NCBI GenBank assembly: GCA_016191085.1 | Contig: JACPPJ010000032.1 | Location: forward strand, 16,852-80,851 | Direction: 5' to 3' | Origin: Acidobacteriota bacterium | GTDB taxonomy: Bacteria; Acidobacteriota; Terriglobia; 2-12-FULL-54-10 | DNA length: 64,000 bases | Part shown: one piece after another, positions 28,596-36,297 of the stretch | Numbering within the stretch: the first letter of the stretch is position 1 | Layout of the letters: every line of letters starts with the position of its first letter | The notes under the pieces: model-generated | Database searches by the model: none | What the model saw: only the letters and a program-made list of their open reading frames with translations | What the model was told of the DNA's origin: nothing | Position numbers and translations under genes: made by a program

Positions 28596-29585
28596 CTGGA
28601 AAACTCTGCATTCACTCTGGCCACGCGCGGATCGGCGCTGGCGCTGACGCAATCGCACTGGGTCCAGGCGGAAATCGAGCGCACCGTCCCGGGCAGTCGT
28701 GTGGAGATTCTGACCATCCGCACCACCGGCGACAACATGGCTCATCAGCCGCTGCCGCAGATTGGGGGCAAAGGCCTCTTCACGAAAGAGATCGAGGATG
28801 CCCTCCTTGATCGCCGCGCGCATCTGGCCGTACACAGCCTCAAGGACCTGCCCACAGATCTTCCTGAAGGTTTAGTGCTGGCGTGTGTGCCAAGGCGCGA
28901 GGACTCCCGCGATGCTCTGATCAGCCGCACTGGAGCGCGGCTGAACGAGCTTCCACGAGGCGCGGTGATTGGCACCAGCAGTATCCGCCGCGCGGCGCAG
29001 TTGAAGCGCTTGCGGCCCGATCTGCGTATCGAGCCGCTGCGCGGAAATTTGGATACGCGACTGCGGAAGCTTCGCGAAACGGCGCTCGACGCAATCGTGC
29101 TGGCAGTGGCCGGGCTGCGGCGCATGGGACTCGATGCTGAGATCACAGAGATTTTGCCCGAGCAGATATTGTGCCCTGCTGTGGGGCAGGGAGCATTAGG
29201 GATCGAGGCCAGGGCCGATGACGCGCGCACGCTCAATGCGCTGGCCGCGCTAGAGGACGATTGGGCGCGGCTGACCGTGACGGCCGAGAGATCGCTCCTG
29301 AAAAGTCTTGGCGGCGGCTGCCAGATTCCGATAGCAGCCACCGTCGCCCGGCAGGACAATCGCATTAGCCTTACCGCCATAGTCATGCGGCCCGATGGCG
29401 GTGAGATGATCGCGATGGAAGAATTATCTACCTCCATTGCGAATTCCTCACGGGCGGAGGCTATCTCGATTGCCGAGGCGCTTGGAAGGAAAACAGCGGA
29501 AAAACTGCTGGAGCTTGGAGCCGCCAGGCTTCTGGGAGAGGTGCCTGCTGGGCAACCGACCCTGCCCGCGCCTCAGGCGCCGTAA
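28596..29585 (+). CDS. hemC: Hydroxymethylbilane synthase, probable CTG start
   Basis: Polymerises four porphobilinogens into hydroxymethylbilane. The conserved N-terminal ATRGSALALTQ lies upstream of the first standard start codon (GTG 28701), so translation must begin earlier. The only suitable codon is CTG at 28596, eight bases after AAGGAG. With this start the cofactor-binding Cys in SLGGGCQIPIA is residue 242, the same number as in E. coli, and the protein has 329 residues. Other motifs: TTGDNM, GKGLFTKEIEDALL, HSLKDLPT, GTSSIRRAAQL, RGNLDTRLRKL. It is translationally close to hemA and ends just before two repeat elements. Confidence 0.93.
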   Translation: MENSAFTLATRGSALALTQSHWVQAEIERTVPGSRVEILTIRTTGDNMAHQPLPQIGGKGLFTKEIEDALLDRRAHLAVHSLKDLPTDLPEGLVLACVPRREDSRDALISRTGARLNELPRGAVIGTSSIRRAAQLKRLRPDLRIEPLRGNLDTRLRKLRETALDAIVLAVAGLRRMGLDAEITEILPEQILCPAVGQGALGIEARADDARTLNALAALEDDWARLTVTAERSLLKSLGGGCQIPIAATVARQDNRISLTAIVMRPDGGEMIAMEELSTSIANSSRAEAISIAEALGRKTAEKLLELGAARLLGEVPAGQPTLPAPQAP

Positions 29586-29590
29586 CAATA

Positions 29591-29619
29591 TCAGAGCCGC
29601 GACTATGAAGGAGCGGGTG
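29591..29619. repeat. Short dispersed repeat, family C, copy 1
   Basis: TCAGAGCCGCGACTATGAAG followed by GAGCGGGTG, six bases after the hemC stop. It matches the copy at 39245-39272 read on the minus strand, and the ends of the element at 58792-58901. Confidence 0.6.
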
Positions 29620-29641
29620 TGTAGCGAATCTGCCTGCCAGT

Positions 29642-29812
29642 CGGAAGGGCACGGTTTCAACCGTGCCGAAACCAGATTCCAAAGCGAGTGGCTTTAGCCA
29701 CTGAGGGCCACTCTCGGGCGTTAATGGTCTCTGCGAATGAGTTGAGAACCTCAGCGGCTGAAGCCGGTTTTTTGCGGTGGTATTCGGCATGGCTGAAGCC
29801 ATGCCCTTTCGG
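29642..29812. repeat. REP-like dispersed repeat, family A, copy 3
   Basis: Bounded by CGGAAGGGC on the left and GCCCTTTCGG on the right, with internal hairpins GGCACGG...CCGTGCC, GTGGCTTTAGCCAC and GGCATGGCTGAAGCCATGCC. It is longer than the other copies because of an inserted middle segment. Spurious reading frames cross it. Confidence 0.78.
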
Positions 29813-29850
29813 ATTTCCAAGTTCCGGGTTTAACCGAAGAAGGAACGATT

Positions 29851-30177
29851 GTGGAACATCTGCAAATAGAAGATCACGTAGAATTCTCAACCGCCAAACG
29901 CATTCGCAAGAAGCTGATCGGTTCGGGGAAAATGGTCGCCGAACTACTCTGCTACGAGCCCGGGCAAAGCACACCCGTGCACCAGCACCCGCAGCAGGAT
30001 GAAATCTTTTATGTGCTGGAAGGGACCGGCAAACTCACCGTCAATGGTGAAGAGAGATCTATCACAGCAAAAAGCCTTATTCTAGTTCCAGCGCGAAGCC
30101 AACATGGCTTGGTCGCTGGAGACACTCGCCTGGTCATTCTTTTCTTCAAAGCTCCCGCCACCACTACCGCAGCCTGA
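29851..30177 (+). CDS. Small cupin-domain protein
   Basis: Single cupin_2 barrel of 108 residues; substrate unknown. Motif 1 is PVHQHPQQDEIFYVLEGTGKL, giving two His, the Glu and the glycines; motif 2 is ILVPARSQHGL with the third His. Start is GTG at 29851 after a GAAGGA ribosome site. It stands alone, close after a family A repeat that may carry in or separate transcription. Confidence 0.82.
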   Translation: MEHLQIEDHVEFSTAKRIRKKLIGSGKMVAELLCYEPGQSTPVHQHPQQDEIFYVLEGTGKLTVNGEERSITAKSLILVPARSQHGLVAGDTRLVILFFKAPATTTAA

Positions 30178-30236
30178 GCAGAGAAAATATCGAGCAGCAC
30201 GGCTTGCCATGCGCGTTGTGAGCGTCTGCGGCTGGC

Positions 30237-30245
30237 TGCTACAAT
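30237..30245 (+). promoter_or_regulatory. Extended -10 promoter element (TGCTACAAT)
   Basis: A TGn extension precedes a TACAAT box, 43 bases before the ATG at 30288. It lies beside the alternative TTG at 30246, making that upstream start unlikely. Confidence 0.45.
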
Positions 30246-30287
30246 TTGAGCACGGACCCGTCGCCAGTCTCCGATGGCGAGGTGCTC

Positions 30288-31706
30288 ATGGCTTCCGGTG
30301 AATATGACGGAGTGGTGATCGGCTCGGGGCCCAACGGTCTTTCCGCGGCGATTACATTGGCGCGAGCTGGATGGAAGGTCCTCGTCATTGAGGAACAGGG
30401 CACCATCGGCGGCGGGGCGCGCAGCACCGAGCTGACGCTGCCGGGATTCATACACGACGTGTGCTCGGCAGTCCATCCACTAGCCATCTCTTCACCTTTT
30501 TTTCGCACCCTGCCGCTATCCGAGTACGGTCTTGAATGGATATATCCGCCATATCCGGTTGCGCATCCGTTCGACGACGGAACGGCTGCCGTTTTGCAGC
30601 GCTCTGTCGAGCGAACGGCGGAATCATTAGGCGCCGATCGCGCTGCCTACCTCGACCTGATGCAGGGACCGGTAGCTGATTGGGACGATCTGTCGCGTGT
30701 TCTCCTCGGCAAGCCTCAGTTGCCGGAGTATCCGCTGAAGCTGGCGCGCTTTGCGATGCACGCTGTGCGCTCGATCTCGCGACTGGCGTACAGCCATTTC
30801 CAGACGGAACGGGCGCGTGCGCTGTTTGCAGGCATCGCCGCTCACTCCAACTTAAGTTTTGACAGAAGACCTAGCGCCGGGTTTGGGTTGGTGCTGGGCG
30901 CGGCCGGTCACGCTGTCGGCTGGCCCGTGCCGCGCGGCGGGTCGCAGCGAATCGCGGATGCGTTGTCGGCCTACCTTCGCTCCCTTGGCGGCAGCATCAT
31001 CACAGGAACGTCCGTACGATCGCTCAGCGACATTCCTCCAGCACGAGCCGTACTGTGCGATGTGACTCCGCGGCAGTTGCTGAGGATTGCGGGGGATCGT
31101 CTACCGTCCGCGTATCGCAATGGGCTGGCCCGGTACCGCTACGCGCCTGGAGCGTTCAAGCTGGATTGGGCGTTGCGCGGCCCCATACCGTGGACAGCAT
31201 CCGAATGTCTTAACGCAAGCACGGTGCACGTCGGCGGCAGCATGGAAGAAATGGCGGAGTCGGAGCGCGCGACATGGTCCGGGAGAATACCGGAGCGGCC
31301 GGTAATGATCGTGACGCAATCAAGCCTGTTTGACTCCAGCCGCGCACCCGCAGGCCGTCACACGGGTTGGGCATATTGCCACGTACCCAATGGCTGCATT
31401 GTCGATATGACCGAGCGAATGGAAGCGCAGATAGAGCGATTCGCTCCCGGGTTCCGCGGCCAGATCATGGCGCGGCACGTGTTCTCCCCAGCAAAGCTGG
31501 AACAGCACAATGCCAATCTGATTGGCGGGGACTTCATGGGTGGAGTCCAAGACCTGCGCCAGCTACTGTTCCGGCCTACACGGCATTGGTACTCGGCACA
31601 GGTGAAAGGGCTGTACCTTTGCTCGTCCTCCACACCGCCGGGCGGCGGTGTGCACGGCATGTGCGGCTTTTTCGCAGCCGAAGCGGCGCTCCGTGAGTGT
31701 GCGTGA
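30288..31706 (+). CDS. FAD-dependent phytoene dehydrogenase-like oxidoreductase
   Basis: Flavoprotein of the carotenoid desaturase/retinol saturase group (COG1233-like), 472 residues; substrate unknown. The N-terminus YDGVVIGSGPNGLSAAITLA with a later acidic residue (VIEEQGTIGGGARS) is the dinucleotide-binding fold. The middle part carries PRGGSQRIADAL, and the end STPPGGGVHGMCGFFAAEAAL is the second FAD contact of the family. ATG 30288 is chosen because GAGG lies just upstream and the extended -10 lies 43 bases before it. No carotenoid genes are nearby, so the carotenoid name should not be taken as function. Confidence 0.85.
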   Translation: MASGEYDGVVIGSGPNGLSAAITLARAGWKVLVIEEQGTIGGGARSTELTLPGFIHDVCSAVHPLAISSPFFRTLPLSEYGLEWIYPPYPVAHPFDDGTAAVLQRSVERTAESLGADRAAYLDLMQGPVADWDDLSRVLLGKPQLPEYPLKLARFAMHAVRSISRLAYSHFQTERARALFAGIAAHSNLSFDRRPSAGFGLVLGAAGHAVGWPVPRGGSQRIADALSAYLRSLGGSIITGTSVRSLSDIPPARAVLCDVTPRQLLRIAGDRLPSAYRNGLARYRYAPGAFKLDWALRGPIPWTASECLNASTVHVGGSMEEMAESERATWSGRIPERPVMIVTQSSLFDSSRAPAGRHTGWAYCHVPNGCIVDMTERMEAQIERFAPGFRGQIMARHVFSPAKLEQHNANLIGGDFMGGVQDLRQLLFRPTRHWYSAQVKGLYLCSSSTPPGGGVHGMCGFFAAEAALRECA

Positions 31707-31711
31707 TGTAA

Positions 31712-32176
31712 TCACGCCGCGCGTCGGTGAATCTGCTGTCCTTTAGTGCGGACTGCTTTGCGCGCCGCTGCGCGACGGTTCGCCGGGCCGCGTTCTCGCG
31801 CCGATGAACGTGCTTGCCGCGACAGTGCCTGATGAGATGCGGCTGAACGCCCTTCGCGCTTTAATGCGGTTCTTCTGGCTTGGGAACGCCGCGCTGAAGT
31901 CTTGGTTTGGCCCTTTTGCCCGCGCTCCAAATCGCGTTGCGCTTTTGCTCGGGTGGCTTGCGATGTTTTGCCTTCGCTCGGCGGGGGCAATTTCACGCCC
32001 GCTCGTCTGGCTTTCGAAAGTCCGATGGCGATTGCTTGTTTGGGGTTCCGCGCCCCGTGCTTGCCGCGCCGGATATGCTCCATCTCTTCTTTAACGAATT
32101 CACCGGCCTGGGTGCTTGGCGCCTTCCCCTGCCGCTTGTCCTTGCGGGCTCGTTCCAAAGTTCTCTTTTCTGGCAT
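31712..32176 (-). CDS. DUF6496-type highly basic protein
   Basis: Small Lys/Arg-rich protein of 154 residues, function unknown. The start at 32176 follows a strong GGAGGAG site; the open frame further upstream is unlikely. Residues about 25-75 contain EFVKEEMEHIRRGKHGARNP and KQAIAIGLSKARRAG, the conserved core of DUF6496. The C-terminal half is a low-complexity run of Q/K/R/A/S resembling histone H1-like tails, suggesting nucleic-acid binding (inference). It ends five bases from the convergent oxidoreductase gene and is divergent from the HPF-sigma fusion. Confidence 0.72.
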   Translation of the reverse strand: MPEKRTLERARKDKRQGKAPSTQAGEFVKEEMEHIRRGKHGARNPKQAIAIGLSKARRAGVKLPPPSEGKTSQATRAKAQRDLERGQKGQTKTSARRSQARRTALKREGRSAASHQALSRQARSSARERGPANRRAAARKAVRTKGQQIHRRAA

Positions 32177-32434
32177 GGTCTCCTCCGCGTGAATGTACAG
32201 TTGTTTAGATTCATCGCAGTTGGTGGCGGAGCGCATGCAATGCACGCAATAACAGATCGCCTTGAAAGAGACGCTACGGCTGAATGGTATTGGCATATAA
32301 TGAAGTTGTGGAACGGAGTTGCACGCATGTGCTTAAATCCGGCAGTTGCCATGGCCGCATTTCTTCATCCGCACGCTTCAGCTTGCAGGTCCCCTTTTCT
32401 GCGATTCTAATAAAGTCACTTCAGGAGCCGTACC

Positions 32435-33337
32435 ATGCAAGTACACTTCAGTTATCAGCACGGTTCTCCCCATCAGGAATTAGAAAAAATCATTGATATG
32501 CACATACGTAAACTTGAGAAGTTGCTGGTCCGCTTTTCTCCAGACCTGGTGCATTTACATGGGGTAGTCGAGTTTGGCACGCCCAAATCGGGTACGGGTT
32601 GTTCATTGAACTTGTGGTTGCCCACGGCGCGGATACATGCCAGGGAGCGGGGCAAGGACGTTCCGGCAGCACTGCGGGCCTCTTTTGAACACATTGAAGA
32701 CCAGTTGAAAAAGCACAAGGAAGTGCTCCGCCGCGAGGGGGAATGGAAACGCAAACGATACCGTGGGGAACGTGAAGAGGCGAAAGCGCAGGAAGGTGAG
32801 CTGCGGGTTCAGGACCGGCAGCAAGTACGCGAATACCTCGACCAGGTGCTTCCACAGTTGCGAATCTTTATTCAACGCGAAATTAGATTTCAGGAATTGA
32901 GCGGCACGTTGGCACCTGGAGCAGTGCAAGAAGAAGAGATCGTCAACGAGGTTGTAGCCTCGGCACTCGAAAATCACAAGGGCTTCTCCGATGAGCCCGC
33001 GCCTTACCACATATTGCTAAGGGACGCGATTCACGCCCTCAATGGTGCGCTGCCCAGGGTTGAGTCGGCTTCCCGGCAGGCTGCCAGCGACTCAGGCGAC
33101 TATGCAGTCACGGCAGAAACCGATCCGGTGGACGCGTTTCTGGCGTTGTTGCCGGCAAAGAAGCGACAGATATACGTTCTCCACGCGCTCGAGGGGTTCA
33201 CGTTCGATGAGGCTGCTCAGGTACTAGGTCAGTTGCCCAGCGAAGTCGAAGAGGCGTTTCGAGAAGTGAGCCGCGAGGTCTCCGCAGCCATTCAGGGTAC
33301 CCGGTCTTCCGGCACGGCACCAAAGCGTTCAGCATAG
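32435..33337 (+). CDS. HPF/RaiA ribosome-hibernation domain fused to sigma-70-like regions
   Basis: Unusual 300-residue protein. Residues 1-100 follow the S30AE/HPF (RaiA) pattern: a first strand QVHFSYQHGS, a helix ELEKIIDMHIRKLEKLLVRF, strands LHGVVEFGT and SLNLWLP, then a basic helix FEHIEDQLKKHKEVLRR. About 101-128 is a charged linker. About 130-205 resembles sigma-70 region 2 (VREYLDQVLPQLRIFIQREI, EEEIVNEVVASALEN), and 236-285 resembles sigma region 4 with a helix-turn-helix (LLPAKKRQIYVLHALEGFTF, DEAAQVLG). HPF proteins dimerise or silence 70S ribosomes in stress; a sigma-like part suggests a tie to transcription, which is inference. ATG 32435 gives the canonical HPF N-terminus. A perfect 11-bp hairpin follows the gene. 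Confidence 0.8.
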   Translation: MQVHFSYQHGSPHQELEKIIDMHIRKLEKLLVRFSPDLVHLHGVVEFGTPKSGTGCSLNLWLPTARIHARERGKDVPAALRASFEHIEDQLKKHKEVLRREGEWKRKRYRGEREEAKAQEGELRVQDRQQVREYLDQVLPQLRIFIQREIRFQELSGTLAPGAVQEEEIVNEVVASALENHKGFSDEPAPYHILLRDAIHALNGALPRVESASRQAASDSGDYAVTAETDPVDAFLALLPAKKRQIYVLHALEGFTFDEAAQVLGQLPSEVEEAFREVSREVSAAIQGTRSSGTAPKRSA

Positions 33338-33348
33338 CTTAGCGATTG

Positions 33349-33378
33349 GGTTCCGCAGATTGGCTTGTCTGCGGAACC
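33349..33378 (+). terminator. Hairpin after the HPF-sigma fusion gene
   Basis: GGTTCCGCAGA/TCTGCGGAACC, perfect 11-bp stem with an 8-base loop, 11 bases after the stop codon; no T-run. Confidence 0.6.
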
Positions 33379-33468
33379 TGCCACTCCTCATGCCGACATT
33401 GCAGCCCAAAAGTGATTCACTGGGACCCTCAATGGGGACCGATTACCGAGGACGCGATGACGCACATG

Positions 33469-33629
33469 CTAGAGCATTTCTCCTGTTACTGTAGATTATA
33501 GCCGCAATGGCGAAACCAAGCGGACGCGTCACGCCGACGCAAATCGTCCGAGTGCGCCTTCGCCATCGCCTTGTTTGTCGCAACCGAATCGCCTCACCAT
33601 AATATACACCATCAGGAGAAATGCTCTAG
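33469..33629. mobile_element. Miniature inverted-repeat element (MITE-like) at the 5' end of the cupin gene
   Basis: Perfect 17-bp inverted repeats CTAGAGCATTTCTCCTG (33469-33485) and its complement (33613-33629). The similarity continues inward imperfectly (TGTA.ATTAT), and a second arm ATGGCGAA/TTCGCCAT lies at 33507-33514 and 33559-33566. A TA dinucleotide flanks GAGCATTT...AAATGCTC on both sides, as expected for an IS630/mariner-type insertion (core 33472-33626, 155 bp). No transposase is encoded, so it would be non-autonomous. Confidence 0.65.
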
Positions 33630-33865
33630 AATACGAAGGTTACACAGTCTCAAAATACCACTATGCGCCTGGCGTCTTGTTCCCCATGCACACGCACGCG
33701 CAGGACAAGAAAAACACAGTGTTGCGCGGTCGCCTTCACATTGCATGGGAGGGTGGCGATGCGGTTCTTGAATCCGGCGATATGATTGAAATCCCGGCCG
33801 GGTGCCGCCACAGTGCGGAAGTGGTGGGAAGCGAAGGTGTGATCAGTTTGGACGCCACGCGGTAG
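33575..33865 (+). CDS. Cupin-domain protein, N-terminus overlapped by a MITE-like element
   Basis: Cupin barrel: FPMHTHAQDKKNTVLRGRLHI is motif 1 and ESGDMIEIPAGCRHSAEVVG motif 2. The domain part from EYEGYTVSKYHYAPG onward is intact, but there is no ATG in frame. The only start codon is TTG at 33575, and codons up to about residue 18 belong to the inverted-repeat element at 33469-33629. The likely history is that the element replaced the native promoter and start, leaving either a 5'-truncated pseudogene or a gene now started inside the element. An ATG with a nearby AGGAG at 33621 is out of frame and stops after two codons. Substrate unknown. Confidence 0.55.
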   Translation: MSQPNRLTIIYTIRRNALEYEGYTVSKYHYAPGVLFPMHTHAQDKKNTVLRGRLHIAWEGGDAVLESGDMIEIPAGCRHSAEVVGSEGVISLDATR

Positions 33866-33894
33866 CAGCGGCGATTCGGTCGCAACATTTCAGG

Positions 33895-36192
33895 CTACGT
33901 TTCAATTCTCAAGAACAGATACAGACCGCCTAATCCGAATACCAGGTTCGGCGACCAAGCCGCGGCGACGGCTGACAACTCGTTCAGGTTGCCGAGTGCT
34001 TCAAAGAGGCTACTGACAGCCCAATACACGATAGCAATGCCGATGCTCAGCGCAATCCCGGTGAGAGCGCCTTTTTTCCCGACTGAAAATGCAAACGGCA
34101 TCCCGATCAGCGCCATGATGAACGCAAAAAGCGGGAAGGAAAACTTCTTGTGAATTTGCACCGTGAGAGGTACAACATCAAAACCGCTCTGCTTCAAATC
34201 CTGTAAATACGCCCGCAGTTGAATGAAGTTCATCTGCGATGACTGTTTCACTTCTTTCCGGAAGTAGGACGGATCTTCGCGCAATTCGGGGAACAGCCGT
34301 ACTTGAAAGTTCTCATAATCCTGCAGATTGTCATTGCGTAGATCACGTACCCAGCCGTCCTCAAATACCCATCCACCGAGCGACTGTTCCCAGACCGCGC
34401 GGCTGGCTGAGATGCGCCGCGTTAACTGAAAGGTCTGGGGATCCAACTCGAAAACCGTTACGCCGCCCAGAACCCGCTCGGCCGGATCAAAGACTTTGTA
34501 GTAATAAATCCACGAACCTTTGCCGAACATCCACTGCCGGTCGGGACGGTAAAACGTCTGTGCCGGACGGCCTTTGATGCGGTTGCGGATAGCGTCCTGG
34601 ATTTGATTCGACCCCGGTACATAAAAATGGTCGAAAAAGAACATTCCGGCGCTGAGCAAACCAGAGATGAGAAACACGGGAAGACTGAGCCGATACAGGC
34701 TGATCCCTGAAGCCTTCATAGCCGTGATCTCGTTCCGCTGCGTCAGCAGGCTGAAGCTGATAAGGATGGCGAGCAGCACGCTCAACGGGGTTGTCACGTA
34801 GATCAGTTGAGGCGTCAGATGTATGAAGTAATCGACGACTAGACCGATTGGGATCTCATTACGTATGACGTCGTTCAGCAGATCGACGAAGAAGCTGACT
34901 ACCTCCGTGAGAACAATGAGTGCTGCAAGCGTGACTACCAGGTAAAACAAAAAGAGCTTGGTGATATAGCTATCGAGAATGAGCGGGAAAGTTGAGAGTC
35001 TGCGGTTTGCAGCGCCTGCCGCGCCTCCCTTCCGCGCGAACAGAGCAGACACTCGCCGCTTCAGCGACTCCATCAGCTCAGATAAATATGTGATCCACCC
35101 GAACCATGGCGTTACGGCATCCACCCTTGCGATCAAGAAAGCTCCCAAGGCGGCAAAGAATACGTTGGCCATCCACACTCCCGTCCAAGGTGGCAGCCAG
35201 CCCTGGCGCGCAAGGCTGATGCCGCCGATGAACAGCGAGTAATAGATCAGCACGATCAGAACCGCGAGCACCACACCCGTGGACTTGCCACCGCGGCTGG
35301 ACGACAGGCCTAACGGGATTCCCGCCAGCGCAAACACTATGGACGCGAGTGGAATCGCGATTCGGCGATGAAACTCGATGCGTGCCTCGATCCACTGCGG
35401 ATCGGATCGTGGAGCGTTATAAAGATCAGCCGTTGAACGCTGCGCATTCGGCTTGACGGAAGTAGGCGGTGGCGGAGGCATCTCGATGGGAATGTCGGTC
35501 TCGGAAAAATTGGCCACCGAATACTCGTTCTTGTCGGGCGAGACTTCGTGAATGTTTCCTCGCGCCAGGTGAAGCTGCAGTTGGTTCTGAGCCGAGTCGC
35601 TCATCAGCATGCCCTCTTGCGCAATCGTTATCTTCGGGCCTGCCGGATTCGATACATCTGCCAAGAACACTCCTCGCCATGCGGGATTAGGCCCGCTAAT
35701 TACATCTTGCACATAGACGACGAGGTTGGGAAGATTCTCTTCGAAGACACGCGGCCTCACCGTCGCAGAGATGTGCCGCAGACCAATTTCCCGCTCGATT
35801 TGCACGCGCATTCGATTTGCGGATGGAGCTGCCCAGACGGACAGCCACAATGCAAGAGCGCATCCCAGCAAAGCGAACAGCCCTAGTGGAAGCAAGAATG
35901 AGCGTACGCCCATGCCGGCTGCACGCAGCGCTACAACCTCCCCTTCGCTTGCCATACGGCTTAGCGTAATTAATATTCCGATTAAGATTGCCACCGGAAC
36001 AGTAAAATTCAGCAACGCTGGGAACGACAGCAGAAACAAGGACGCGATACTGCGTGCGAAAGCACTTTCGCGTAAGAGAAGTTCGATCAGCCGGTTGGTG
36101 TCTCGCAGAAACAGCACGAATGTGAACAGAAGAAGCCCGAGCAGTGCATGAGACAACGTCTCTTTCAAAATCTGCCGGTGGAGAATTCGCAC
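33895..36192 (-). CDS. Fused LptF-LptG-like lipopolysaccharide export permease
   Basis: Two YjgP/YjgQ permease modules in one 765-residue chain. Module 1 (about 1-375): MRILHRQILKETLSHALLGL, then transmembrane segments, an FPALLNFTVPVAILIGILIT stretch, a periplasmic beta-jellyroll part, and two more helices ending near WFGWI. Module 2 (about 400-765): LDSYITKLFLFYLVVTLAAL, LIYVTTPLSVLLAILISFSL, RNEITAMKASGISLYRL, a periplasmic part, and IHKKFSFPLFAFIMALIGMP. In the usual LptB2FGC complex LptF and LptG are separate proteins of about 360 residues, each with six helices; the fusion would supply both in one polypeptide. It is transcribed alone from its own strand. Confidence 0.85.
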   Translation of the reverse strand: MRILHRQILKETLSHALLGLLLFTFVLFLRDTNRLIELLLRESAFARSIASLFLLSFPALLNFTVPVAILIGILITLSRMASEGEVVALRAAGMGVRSFLLPLGLFALLGCALALWLSVWAAPSANRMRVQIEREIGLRHISATVRPRVFEENLPNLVVYVQDVISGPNPAWRGVFLADVSNPAGPKITIAQEGMLMSDSAQNQLQLHLARGNIHEVSPDKNEYSVANFSETDIPIEMPPPPPTSVKPNAQRSTADLYNAPRSDPQWIEARIEFHRRIAIPLASIVFALAGIPLGLSSSRGGKSTGVVLAVLIVLIYYSLFIGGISLARQGWLPPWTGVWMANVFFAALGAFLIARVDAVTPWFGWITYLSELMESLKRRVSALFARKGGAAGAANRRLSTFPLILDSYITKLFLFYLVVTLAALIVLTEVVSFFVDLLNDVIRNEIPIGLVVDYFIHLTPQLIYVTTPLSVLLAILISFSLLTQRNEITAMKASGISLYRLSLPVFLISGLLSAGMFFFDHFYVPGSNQIQDAIRNRIKGRPAQTFYRPDRQWMFGKGSWIYYYKVFDPAERVLGGVTVFELDPQTFQLTRRISASRAVWEQSLGGWVFEDGWVRDLRNDNLQDYENFQVRLFPELREDPSYFRKEVKQSSQMNFIQLRAYLQDLKQSGFDVVPLTVQIHKKFSFPLFAFIMALIGMPFAFSVGKKGALTGIALSIGIAIVYWAVSSLFEALGNLNELSAVAAAWSPNLVFGLGGLYLFLRIET

Positions 36193-36297
36193 TTATTGCC
36201 GCTCCTGGAGCATTCAAAGGATGGGAAATTGTAGCATACTGTCGAAAAGCGCTTCTGAAGCGCGCGCGCGAGAGCCGTGCCCTATGGATGGTGAAAA

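Noticed and set aside
27307..28611. Long minus-strand reading frame of 434 codons across hemA
   Set aside because: It is antisense to the clearly recognisable hemA, rich in His/Arg/Gln as expected of a shadow frame, and has no family motifs.
29688..30002. Plus-strand frame of 104 codons
   Set aside because: It is translated from the family A repeat and the 5' part of the cupin gene in another frame.
33614..33629. AGGAG with ATG as the cupin start
   Set aside because: The ATG at 33621 is out of frame with the cupin and stops after two codons; the sequence is the end of the inverted-repeat element.
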